This document shows positions 32,280 to 42,605 of a DNA stretch of 64,000 nucleotides, piece after piece. The notes under the pieces were generated by a model. That model did no database searches. It had not been told where the DNA came from and saw only the letters and a program-made list of their open reading frames with translations. The DNA is taken from the NCBI RefSeq assembly GCF_022539505.1, contig NC_061514.1, positions 37,353,769 through 37,417,768 of the forward strand, read 5' to 3'. Both the position numbers and the translations under genes were made by a program. How positions within the stretch are numbered: position 1 is the first letter of the stretch; each line of letters begins with the position of its first letter. The DNA is from Lolium rigidum (Eukaryota > Streptophyta > Magnoliopsida > Poales > Poaceae).

Positions 32280-32530
32280 TACCCCGTTTTGGCACTTGGC
32301 AAACTTGTGCCGGGCCAGTCTGGTCATTGCCTCAGTATTTCGATGCCAAACTTACTGTTGCCGCTGCCAAAGTGCCATATTAGGAACAATCATGCATATG
32401 ATGCAAAACCCATACCATGCATGCGCCCGTGTGCAGTTGGTACAGTTTACGACTCGCACGCACATGCACATGGACGGTCACGTTCACATCGGCGTTGTGT
32501 GTGTGTTTGGGAAAGTAGACCGACTGAGCA
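32280..32530 (-). repeat. Duplicated segment, small partial copy G
   Basis: The reverse strand matches copy B 26880-27120. On the plus strand the shared blocks are TTGGCACTTGGC, GTGCCGGGCCAGTC, ACATGCACATGGACGGTCAC and TTTGGGAAAGTAG. It lies just beyond copy C, so the region appears to have been duplicated more than once. Confidence 0.6.
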
Positions 32531-32564
32531 GAGTTGCCCCCATAAATTTAATAAAATGTTACAC

Positions 32565-32686
32565 CCTCTCATAGAACATGTCAAAAGTTAATCCAAATTT
32601 TAATTTATATGTGCACTAAATAGTTTCTAGATCCGTCTGAATTTAGATAAACTTTCAACATGTTTTATTGGACGACGGGAGTACTA
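32565..32686. mobile_element. Degenerate Stowaway MITE
   Basis: Left: TACACCCTCTCATAGAACATGTCAAAAG. Right: TAAACTTTCAACATGTTTTATTGGACGACGGGAGTA, the inverted CTCCCGTCGTCC end with a TA target. Size about 120 bp. The ends have diverged, but the layout is that of Stowaway (Tc1/mariner). Confidence 0.7.
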
Positions 32687-32689
32687 TGT

Positions 32690-34060
32690 GCAGTATATGT
32701 TTTAACTGCCACCGCAAAATGGCCCGTGCACACCGTCTATAGCACGTGGTGGTTAGGTAAATTGTTTGGCCAACAAAATTTCCACATCCATGCTCCTTAA
32801 TTTCCTGAACGTGGATAACATGAGCCTAACTATATATACATTTTTTTTATAATGCTTACCAAATGCCAACACGAGAGACAATGGAGCCACAAATGTACCA
32901 CTCGATCGAGTCCGTTATTTGTGAACCCTCTGAAGTGTGGATCGGCTACCTGGACGCGGTGGTAGGTCGCAACACCTCACCAGGTTCTCGGGAGAAGATT
33001 TTGACCCGCTTATATATCTGGCCTACCTTCATGTTGTATCCATCATGGATCATAATTCATAAAGGATCTTCGGGCCAGATCTCGGAGGAAAGTTCGAATC
33101 GGCAGTTTTCGTGGATGCTACCTCCATCGGGGCCACTCCCCCATTTCGATTTGCGTTAGGAGTTTTTTTAGATCTGACCATAGTATGTCGGATTTGGGTT
33201 AGGATCATCTGATTTGTGTTTTGTTCATGTTGTCGATCAAGTTCGTGTGCCAATTCGTGTGCTAGTTCGTGTGTAAGTAGATATAGTGTCGTGCCATTGC
33301 AGGGTGGTGTTGTAGGCGGCACATCGTGGTGACTCTAGCCGGGTATAAAAGCCGAAATCAAAGACGAACCCGAAAAAACTGGGACGACCGAACCCGAAAA
33401 AACATAAAATTTGGTCTTCGGTCACCTGCTTGGTCTTGGATATCAGATGACCGAAATTTTATCGGGCTGTTCGGTCATCGCTAGCTGATAACCGATCTGA
33501 CCAAAAGGACCGAGCTTCTTCCCCACGAGGCCAGGAAATCGATTTAGTCCGAGCTCAGCTGATTCCAAATGGGTTAGCACGAAGAAAGCTGCGCTCACGG
33601 AGCCCACGTTTCAGCCCGGGCTTCCAAAGACGCCCCTACACAGTCTATACGTACTAGAGAGCGGCCGGCCGCTGCCAATCAGCTTAATAGGGAATGCATC
33701 GGGGAAAACAATCCAATATGATACTACGATAAGGATAGAAAATCTCATGCATGCACAGTGCTGCATGATGCGAAAGCCATGCGTGCGGCCGGGTACAGTT
33801 ATGGGCGTTGCATGCACATGGATGATCACATCACATCGGTGTATTTGGGAAAGTGGAAGAAGGAATCGTCTGGATCGATCGCTGCGGCGCTTGGTCAGGT
33901 GGCGGAGGCGCCAGTGCTCGTGCATGCGACCGGGCGCTGTCCGCAGCCTGGCCCGGCGGGCAGTCGATCCGGGCAGCATGTGTCCGGGTTTTGGCATCGT
34001 CTGACATGATTCGGTCGATTTGCTTGTTGGATTTTGCGTTCGTCACGTACTGTGTATGAT
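32690..34060 (-). repeat. Duplicated segment, copy C (inner part)
   Basis: 34060-33690 on the reverse strand matches 26700-27000 and 1560-1760, including CATGCTGCCCGGAT, GACTGCCCGCCGGGCC and GCGCCTCCGCCACCTGACC. 32950-32690 on the reverse strand matches 27130-27400, including CTCATGTTATCCACG, TTGTTGGCCAAACAATTT and CACGTGCT. The stretch 32960-33660 between them is absent from copy B and looks inserted; I recognise no element or gene in it. Confidence 0.65.
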
Positions 34061-34209
34061 TTTTATTTGCAAGACACAGTATAGCGGCACATGATCATAA
34101 ATACATATATACATTATTTCCTTGAATCTGCACATACACTATCAATATGAGCAACTCCGATAAATTAAGTTTAAGAAACTGATCTAGCGGATATTGAGAT
34201 CGAATTCAC

Positions 34210-34400
34210 TACAGACTTGTGAATTATTGCCTTACTAGCAATGTAAATTACGTTAGAGTCACTAATCGAACTAGCATTTACATGTAAACTTGTGAATTAT
34301 TGCCATACTATTACTAACAATGTAAATTACATGTATATGCATTGTCAACATGTAGATGTACTACAGATCAGAATATACTCTGTCAACATGTAGATGTAGA
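34210..34400 (+). repeat. Short tandem repeats in copy C
   Basis: CTTGTGAATTATTGCC...CAATGTAAATTA occurs twice about 75 bp apart (34216 and 34289), and TGTCAACATGTAGATGTA occurs twice (about 34347 and 34381). AT-rich, non-coding. Confidence 0.7.
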
Positions 34401-35063
34401 TCACGGTGCGGTCGTCGTTAAGCCGTCGCCGCTCAAGTTTGTTGGTTGCGCGGAGAGAGCTAGCAGGAGGAACATGTAGATGCAGGATGAGCATGCAGGA
34501 GATACGATGGGCGCCAGCCGCCAGGGGCGGGCGGATGCCCCTACCCGTGGGCGGCGCGCGCGGAGGACATTCCCCCGTCATTTGGTCCGTTCTGGTGGCC
34601 GGTACGGTGGTTGCCGGGGCTGCTAGTCTACGTGCATTCATGTGTGCTATGCATGGGCACCGGTCTCCTGGTCGGCCGGTCCAGCACCTACGCTCCCACT
34701 TGCCAGGACTGGACCGGCAACGTTCCGGTGCATGCATGTACCCCGGCGAGTTCTTGGCTTGGTGATGCCACCCTTCCTTCCTACTTATCAGTAAACAGAT
34801 AACATTCATTTGAGTCATTTTGGTTTTGGACACGGGTTTTGCCTTGGTTGGAAGGTCCACGTCTCCCGCTGTTGCAAGCTGACAAGCTAGCCGGACACAG
34901 CTCAATCACCAGCGGGAGGCAGACGGCCGAACGACTGGTACGTACGTAGTGTACGTACTTGGAAGGACATGCACTACGTACTTCCTTCTCGCCAGCACGA
35001 TTAATTTTAATACAAAAGTGTATTGCCACACTCAGTCACTCAGACATCATGGCCACCACTCAG
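34380..35063 (-). repeat. Duplicated segment, copy C (outer part)
   Basis: It aligns with 49850-50570 on the same strand and with the reverse of 19880-20345 and 21480-21560. Landmarks: GAGATACGATGGGCGCC, ACTTGCCAGGACTGGACCGG, GGTGCATGCATG and CTTGGAAGGACATGCAC. ORFs up to 186 codons cross it but do not persist in the other copies. Confidence 0.7.
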
Positions 35064-35066
35064 TAA

Positions 35067-35929
35067 GGGCATCTCCAGCGGGGGCCAACCCAAATCAATA
35101 ATCAACACTGACCACTGCTTGAATTTTTTTGCGGCTAGGATGTCCCTAGCGGCTCGTCGTATAAAAACGGATAAAACTTGTGGTGGCCCGACGCAGATCC
35201 GGCGGTAAGATGCCTCGGCATCGTCGGACCTCATGGTGGTGCGCTCGTCCCTCACATGGCACGGGAGGGAACGTCACACGGCTGGAGTTCAGATACCAGC
35301 CTCCTCCTGGCAGGCCCGCATCCAGCCATGACATTGGTCGGTTCTCGTCTCTGAGCCGGCGAGCGAAGTCGACTGGGATGTACCGCCTGTGCCGCAGCTT
35401 CTTGCCGGAACACGAAACCCGAGCCGTCGACCTTGTGGTCGTTCTTCGCCTTGCGGTACAACCAACCCTTCCCCATGGCATCGGTCTGGTGGATGTGTGG
35501 CGAAGTGAGGGCTCTGGCAATGGCGTGGGCGAGAAAATGGGCGCAGACCAACGGCCCTTAAAAAGGCTCGGATGCTACCTCGCCTTCAATGCTCTGCCAT
35601 TGAAGTCGTTGCGACGCCGCCATCAGCATAGGCACGCGGAAGGTGAGGCGCGCCATTAACGCGGCACAGAAAGCTGCGACGCGCCGCCCGTTAGTTCTTC
35701 CGCACTGAAGGCGAAGCATCATCGTCGCTGCCAGGCCGGCCCATGCGAGAAGAACGCGGACGCGCGCAACGTCCGTGCAGGCGCATTCATGGTGTATTTT
35801 TGGGCCGCGTTTGCGTCTGGGCGGACATGACGATTAGTATGCGTCAGGCCGCTGGGCTTGGGAGCTGATGCTTTTTTCGACGCCGCGGTCCCAAAGAGCC
35901 GCGTTTGCGTCGGGACGTTAGAGATGCCC
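35067..35929. mobile_element. Complete Harbinger-like element, 863 bp
   Basis: TAA (35064-35066) precedes GGGCATCTCCAGCGGGG, and the right end GTTAGAGATGCCC is followed by TAA (35930-35932). Copy E of the duplicated segment lacks the insertion at this place. The interior is GC-rich with overlapping ORFs. The minus-strand frame at 35551-35252 (MGKGWLYRKAKNDHK, HPSRLRSPAQRREPTNV) resembles short uncharacterised Triticeae proteins, but I can give it no function. No transposase. Confidence 0.8.
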
Positions 35930-35932
35930 TAA

Positions 35933-37404
35933 GTAAAAATGGAGAGAGTAGTAACGTGGCGGTTAGTGCTTAAAGTGATATAAAAAGTGGGCTTAGTATA
36001 TTCTAATTTTCCCAAGATAAATTACGAAGTTAGTAGAAAACTAACTCTAGGAGCAACTCGATCAGATCTCATGAAAATCTATACCGCAAAAAACACAAAA
36101 ATAAATCTGCTTGACCTATTACCTTTTCATGCTCGACCTCGTTTTGTATTCAAGTTCTACCAATATATTTAATTCGAATGCAAAATAAACAAGTCCAGTT
36201 TCTTTTTTTCTCGCTGTTTAGCAGTTTCACCCAATCAACCTAGCTTGGCCTGCCCGGTCAGCCGGACGGTTGTTCCAGGCTTCCAGCCCGAATGATGACG
36301 GTGGAGCCTCAGTTTCCTGTCTTGCATCCTAACCAACAGTCTAGCATTCTGAACTCCAATTAGTCGTTAACGAATTTATCTTAGAGGTCGTTTGGTATCC
36401 ATCATTTAGTCCTGGAATCCTGGAATTCATTTTGGAATTACATAGGTGGGCTGTTTGGTTGTCACAGAATTGATCGTCATTTCATTTAGAAATTCCAGCA
36501 AAATGACCCCATGGGTAAACACGATTCCAAGCTGAGACATGTCATTTGCGATTCCCTATGAAAGCCTCTACAAATTCAATATTGAATTCTGCTGTCATTT
36601 GCAATTCCTATGGCAACCAAACACGTGTCTATTTCTGAAATTACAATGTAAATGAAATGAATACATGTATTTATTTCAAAATGCTACAAACGAAATGAAA
36701 GCCTGGCTTTCAAAGTATTGTTGTTAACCGAGTGATGATGTCGAAGTTGCTAGCAGCTTTAATATCAAAATGAGCGCGGCTTCTTTTTTGGTTTCACCTG
36801 TGAACAATTTTCTTCTTATACTCTTTCTTAATAATGAGTATATGTTCATACCAGGATGATACCAGATGTGAGTTCTCGAATCAAGCACAAATTTTCAAAA
36901 TTGACCTGTTGTGCCGCTTAGCAGACAATACCTGAATAAGCATCAGTATGCAGATATACTTGTCACTAGAGTTGCTTGTCTGCAATCTGCAGGATCTTTT
37001 GTTCTGTTGATTTTGTTCTCTCGCTCACATGGTACATTTTGTTCTTTCAATCATGCTAGCGAGAGATTCACCTTAAGCTTGTCTCTGCAGGATCTTAGAT
37101 GAAACAACATCAAATCTCTTTTGCATGCATCAAATCCTAAAAAAAAACTAGTATAAATTTTCCTAGTTCACATATTTGTCACTAGAGTTTTGCTGTCTGC
37201 AGCCAGCAGGATCTTTTCTTCTCTCGAATTTCTTCTCTCGGCACATGCATAGACATTCTGTTCTCTTGATCATGCTAGTGAGAGATACAGCTTAGAATTG
37301 CCTCTGCAGGAGCTCAGATCAATCAAAATGAAATATATTTTGCAGGCACCAAATCCTAAAAAAACTACTAGCATAAATTTGCCTGATTTACAGCATCAGT
37401 AGTT
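35933..37404 (+). repeat. Long duplication C/E, copy at 36-39.9 kb (left part)
   Basis: It aligns with 50790-52460: TAGCAGYTTCACCCAATCAA, GGAGCCTCA, TTTCCTGTCTTGCATCCTAAC, CCGAGTGATNATGTCGAA, CAGACAATACYTGAATAA, GAGAGATTCA and CTGCAGGA. A segment of about 330 bp at 36384-36715 (starting GAGGTCGTTTGGTATCC) is absent from the other copy and looks like a small inserted element. No gene. Confidence 0.75.
36384..36715. mobile_element. Probable small insertion absent from copy E
   Basis: The copy at 51830-51855 runs straight through this point (TTGTGTTAAGTAGTGTTGTCAACC), while here about 330 bp of AT-rich sequence starting GAGGTCGTTTGG intervenes. GGTYGTTTGGTW-type sequence is common at MITE ends, but I cannot define matching inverted ends. 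Confidence 0.45.
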
Positions 37405-39705
37405 TTTTTCGAAATAAGGATTAAAGCCCTGGCTTCTGCATCATGACCTTTTATTAAGAAACTCACGAGTAGTACAAAGTTTAGCACATCTCAGGCATCG
37501 CTCATAATGGATACAAGAATCAACCAGCGAAAGAAACAAAGCAAAAAATAGACTACACATCAATGTAGCCGCCTATTGTGTCGCTAGCCAGCCTAGCACA
37601 AGATATCCTGAGCGACCGTCTGGAGCCGTGTGCATCCAGTAGCCATAGCATCCCGCTGTCCCTCCGGTGACAGTAGAGCCCACAACTGACCACAATGTGC
37701 TACCATATGGATAACCTGCAAAAAGTGAAAAGATTGTTTTTTTGTTAAAAATAATATCATTCCTCGCCCTCCATATAGACCAACATAAGGCAGAAACTCC
37801 AACCCGGATGAAAGCCTTAGATTGTCTATCAACTCCATTTAACCAATTACCAAACATATTTGTAATATTGGTTGAAGGTGGAAGGTCAAAGGTGAAGTTA
37901 ACCGTGCGCCAAAGTAGTTTAGTTAAAGGGCAAGTTATAAAGAGGTGTTCAATAGTCTCCTGTTCTCCACAGAAAACACAATTTGTACACCCATTCCACC
38001 TTCTTTTAGCTAAATTATCTTTCGTAAGTAAAACCTTATTACTCAGAAATCACATAAATATTTTTATCTTAAGAGGAATTTTAACTTTCCATAGGTATTT
38101 TCGCAGAAAGGTGTGTGGTTATTCATAAGATCCTCATACATAGATTTTACTGTAAACAAACCGTTGACTGTTAAATTCCAAACAAAATGATCATTCTCAA
38201 TATTCAAATTATTCCTCATAAGTTTTTGGCATAACTGTAACCACAAAGTCCATTTGTTTCCTACCAACAACCTTCTGAAACTGATATTTAGAGGCGCTTG
38301 GGCTAACACATGAGCTACCGTTACGTTCTTGTGATGCACAATATTATATAAGAATGGATATTGTTGAATTAGTGGTTTTTTTCCTAACCAAGTATCTTCC
38401 CAAAAATAAGTAGCTTCACCATTACCAACCTTGAAAAATCTTCTACTAAAAAAATCGTCCTTAACCCCCATCAGTCCCTTCCAAAAGGGAGAATCCGTGG
38501 GCTTAGCTTGTACACCGGATAAGGTCTTTTGTCTTAGATATTTATTATGTAGCAATTCTTGTCACATCCCGTCCTCATTAGGAAGTTTATAAAGCCACTT
38601 ACGCGATAAACATCTATTCTTGAGTTCAAGAATCTCAATACCTAAACCCCCTTGATCTTTGGGCCAACATACAATATTCCATTTTGTAAGTCTATATTTT
38701 ATTTTATTTTCATCAGATTGCCAAAAAAAACCTAGACCTATAAAAATCCAAACTTTTCCTTACCCCAACAGGTATCTCTAGAAAAAATAGCATAAACATA
38801 GGTAAGCTTGTTAAAACTTAATTGATAAGGACAAGCCTATCCCCATAGGACAGTAATTTACCTTTCCAGCATCCCAATTTGCTTTCAAACCGAGTCTCCA
38901 CTGGATACCAATCAAAATTTCTAAGTTTTCTGAAATTGATAGGAATACCTAAGTATCTATAGGGTAAGGAACCAGCGTCACATCCAAATATTTGCTTATA
39001 CTGGTCGACCTCATCCTTCGCCTTACCAAAACAAAAAAATCTCACTCTTATGAAAATTAATTTTAAGCCCTGAGAGTTCTTCAAACAAACATAAAATTAA
39101 CTTCATATTAACAGCTTTCAGAAGGTCATGCACCAAAAAAAGGATAGTATCATCGGCATATTGTAGTATAGAGATACCTCCCTCAACAAGAAGAGGAATA
39201 AGTCCCCCCACTTGACCTTCATTTTTTGCTCGTTCAATTATGATGGCTAGCATATCCACTACAATATTAAAAAGTATTGGAGACAGCGGATCACCTTGCC
39301 TCAAACCTTTTTTTGTTTGCAAATATTGAACAATGTCATCATTTACCTTTACCCCAACAGTCCCCCCCTTGAATAAATTGTTGCACAATTCTACACCATT
39401 ATGGAGCAAATCCCTTCATTCTCAATGTCTGTTGTAAAAACGGCCATTTCACTTTATCATATGCCTTTTCAAAATCAATTTTAAATAAAACCCCATCCAA
39501 TTTCGTACTATGTAACTCATGATAGTTTCATGAAGAATGAACACCCCTTCTAATATGTTCCTCCCCGGCATAAAGGCCGATTGTGTTGGTTTTATAACCC
39601 GTGGGGCAATCCCTGTTATACGATTTGTACCTGTTTTAGTAAATTTTTTAAAACACACATTAAGCAAACAAATTGGTCTATATTGTTGTATTTAGCACAC
39701 ACAAA
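37405..39705 (-). mobile_element. 5'-truncated LINE with exact 10-bp target duplication
   Basis: ATCAGTAGTT flanks both sides (37395-37404 and 39706-39715). The left end is a T-run (complement of poly(A)). On the minus strand it holds RT motifs: a decayed fingers region (39667-39449), KKGLRQGDPLSPILFNIV (about 39330-39270), YADDTILF (about 39160-39135) and LSGLKINFHKSEIF (about 39080-39030), then the thumb and linker region (38555-38064) and the C-terminal zinc-knuckle region near 38000. Frameshifts occur near 39030, 38800, 38570 and 38060. The duplicated locus at 52.45 kb supplies the empty site. Confidence 0.9.
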
Positions 39706-39715
39706 ATCAGTAGTT

Positions 39716-39889
39716 AGCACATGCTTCCAAACTTTTGTTTCTGCTAAGATTATCCAAGGACTTGACATAAAGAGCCAGGAGTGGGTGCAACAAAAACTGG
39801 ACGAAAGGCCTTTGCATCTTTTGTGCCAGCGAAGCTGGGAGAAAACTGAGGGATTACTATGACCAAACGTGCATCCAACACTGCCCGTA
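39716..39889 (+). repeat. Long duplication C/E, right part, including repeat F copy 2
   Basis: CTTCCAAAC...AAGATTATCCAAGGACTTG with CAGCGAAGCTGGGAGAAAA aligns with 52455-52590 and with the reverse of 7490-7380. It is cut at 39890 by the next LINE. Confidence 0.7.
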
Positions 39890-41392
39890 TTTTTTTTCGA
39901 TAAAGGGCGCTTTATTATTTAAAAGTTTTAAGCATTGCATCCGGTCTCTGCGTAACTAAGATGCACATAGCCGTTCGAGTACTAAGTAGAAACAAATATG
40001 AAGTTGCAAAAGAAATGAAGATAGCCAACTAGTTTGTGTTGGCTGCAATCCAACGATTATGCAGCCACCCATGTTGGGAAATAAACTCCTTAGCTGTATT
40101 CTTCAACTGTGTAGCCATCTCCTTAAAGAGATCGCGGCCCTCCAGTCGCTGAAGCAGCGACTATGAATGGAGCAAAGCCGTACACCGGTAAATGACCTGC
40201 ATGAGAGAAGATTTTTTTATCATTAAAAACATTGCTATTTCTACATAGCCAAAGCGACTATATGACAACAATTGCGCCCACTCTGATAAGCGTTTTATAC
40301 CTAGAATCCACCCTATTTAGCCAATTGCTAAAAATATTTGGAATGCCGCGAGGTGTGCCTAAGGTAGAACCTATCTAAATGTTTGATCATATACCTAGCA
40401 ACCCGACAGTTGAAGAAATTTGTTTTATTGTCTCTTCTTCGTGACAGAAAATACATTTCGTGCAGCCCTACCAGTTGCGTGTTACAAGGTTATCTTTAGT
40501 AAGAATCACACCCGAATGAAGATACCATGCAAAGACCTTTGATTTTAGAGGTATCTTCATCTTTCATATGGAGTTATTATTGACAGCCGATTGACTAGGT
40601 ACAATTAATGCTTTGTACATGGAGCTTACCGAGAATACACCATTCTTGTTGAGGCTCCAACGGAATTCATCATTCCCCTGGACCAACAAACTGAATTGAA
40701 ACTAACCTCTGTAGCAATTTATTCCAAGCAGCTAGACGAGGACCAATAAGATCACGCATGAACGTCATATAGGGCGGATAATTTTCCATCACCTTTTGTA
40801 AGGTGTTTCCCTTATGTCAAACAATATTGTACAAGGTTGGATATTGTTCGCGAAGAGTGGTTGTTCCCAACCATTTATCTTCCCAGAACCGTATCTCCGA
40901 CCCATTCCTACTGGAGAAATAACCATATGGGAAAAGTGCTTCTTAGTTGCCATAATGCCAGGCCAAAAGTGTGAATCATCTGGTTTTCAAAGAACTTGGG
41001 AGATTTATTTTGAGCCCACATACTTTTTTCACAATAGTTGTTGCCATATACTAATCTGGCCAACCATTTCCCTAGCAAAACCCTGTTTTTAATTTCAAGA
41101 TCATGAACACCAAGTCCACCTTGATATTTTGGATGACAAACAACACTCCCTTTCGTCAACCAATATTTTCTTCTTCTCACTATTCCCTTGCCAAAATAAT
41201 CGTGATCGGAAATAATCCAATCTATGCAAGTCTCCTTTGGGTAACTGGACGAAAGAAATTATATACAGTACCATATTTGTCAGTACTGAATTAGGAGGAC
41301 TAATCTTTCCTCGAGGGATAATAACTTTCTTTTCCAACTACTAAGACGTTTATGAAATGTTTCCTCAACAAGTTTTCATTCAGCCAACGTAA
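39890..41392 (-). mobile_element. 5'-truncated, decayed LINE
   Basis: The T-run with TTTCGATAAAGG at 39890 marks the 3' end. GCATCCGGTCTCTGCGTAACTAAG follows, as at other LINE ends here. The minus strand gives the linker motif YQGGLGVHDLEIKNRVLLGKW (about 41130-41065) and the zinc-knuckle region near 40450, with repeated frameshifts. The 5' end lies about 41392, before the RT active site, so this is about 1.5 kb of LINE C-terminus. Confidence 0.85.
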
Positions 41393-41469
41393 GAGAAACT
41401 CCACTCGCCCTCCCCAAAGGCCCCTGCCGATGCCCAAATTCTTGCCTAGCCACGGCTCCCAAATTTTTT

Positions 41470-41831
41470 TTTAGCTGGACGAAAGGCCTTTGCCGTTGAA
41501 GTAGCAACCTCCCGTTCTGAAGGAGGAGGAACCCGACAACTATGAGACGGCCATTTACCACCGCCTAGGGCTAGGGCGCGGCAACATCAACGGTAGTAGT
41601 TACGTTTTTTTAATCTATGTTTTTAAATTTGTACAAATATCGGCCATATATGTCTGAACTATAAATGAATTTACTTTTTCATCGAATTTATGTTTAAATT
41701 TAGTTTTTTGGTATAGGGGCCACGACTGGCAGCCGCCCGACCCCTATTTTAGTTTTGCCGCCGGCGCCTCTCATATGGGCCCGAAAACGCCAACGCCGGA
41801 GCCCATGTAGGGGAGCCGAGTGGAGATGCTC
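41470..41831. mobile_element. 3' remnant of a Harbinger-like element
   Basis: It ends GAGTGGAGATGCTC (41818-41831), the shared terminal motif. The left end is missing next to the LINE. An AT-rich middle and a GC-rich right end, with no protein. Confidence 0.45.
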
Positions 41832-41867
41832 TGAGCCTCCAATATTGAATCTAAATGCTATGATATC

Positions 41868-42605
41868 GTGCCCCCCTCTACAGGTGGTGCAGCGGTGGTG
41901 GAGGGGGCTACTACATCGCTTATGCCCCCTCCCTCTACTTCGGCTGCTGCTGCTACGGTGGCTTCGGTGGAGAAGGCGAGGAGGTCTGACGCTATGGCAG
42001 TGGTGGGAGGGGCTGCTACACCGCCCTTGGTCCCTCCCACTATGGCCCTGGCTCCGACTTTGGTGGTGACGGGGTTGGGGTCGGAGGCTTCTTCACCAGG
42101 GCCGACCCCGGCGCCCTGTCCTACCTCGCCTACGGCTTCATCCACTACACCGACGACTGCTTCTTCTTCACCGTTCCCGGATCCAACGATGTCCTCACCC
42201 ACTACGCCTTCGAAGCCGACGATACCCTACGTGTCGCTTTCACCGCGTGATGTGGGGCCGGATGCTCTGCCACCGCCCACACCTGTGCTGTCGAATGACC
42301 GCCATGGTGGGTATGTCACTCCGGTCAGGCGGAGTGCGAGGTTTGGCGTGGATTCGGATGGTGGGACGGTGACGGATGAGGACACCATGCAGAAGGCGAT
42401 GCGCCGTAAAGCGGCGCAAAACCTCGACTCCGCTGGTATGATGCCTTCTCATAAATCTAAATCTTTTCTATCATTTTCGTCACCTGTTATTTCTTCTAAG
42501 CTTAATAGTTTAGGTGTTAGACTTGGTAGTTCCGAAAGGAAGGTTTCTATTTCAACTAGAGTCTTGAAGCGATTGCCACATCAGATGGTCAACTTCTTTC
42601 TCACC
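41868..42605 (+). pseudogene. LINE ORF1 (gag-like) C-terminal part
   Basis: Open for 246 codons. The first 140 residues are Pro/Ser/Thr/Ala-rich linker. Then GGYVTPVRRSARFGVDSDGG and MQKAMRRKAAQNLD, the conserved tail found at the end of ORF1 in plant LINEs, followed by SFLSFSSPVISSKLNSLGV. The RNA-binding and zinc-knuckle parts that normally precede it are absent, so the element is 5'-truncated. ORF1 proteins coat LINE RNA. The ORF ends shortly before ORF2 begins. Confidence 0.65.

Noticed and set aside
34345..34905. 186-codon minus-strand ORF in copy C
   Set aside because: Not open in the matching copies at 50 kb and 20 kb, and no recognisable domain.
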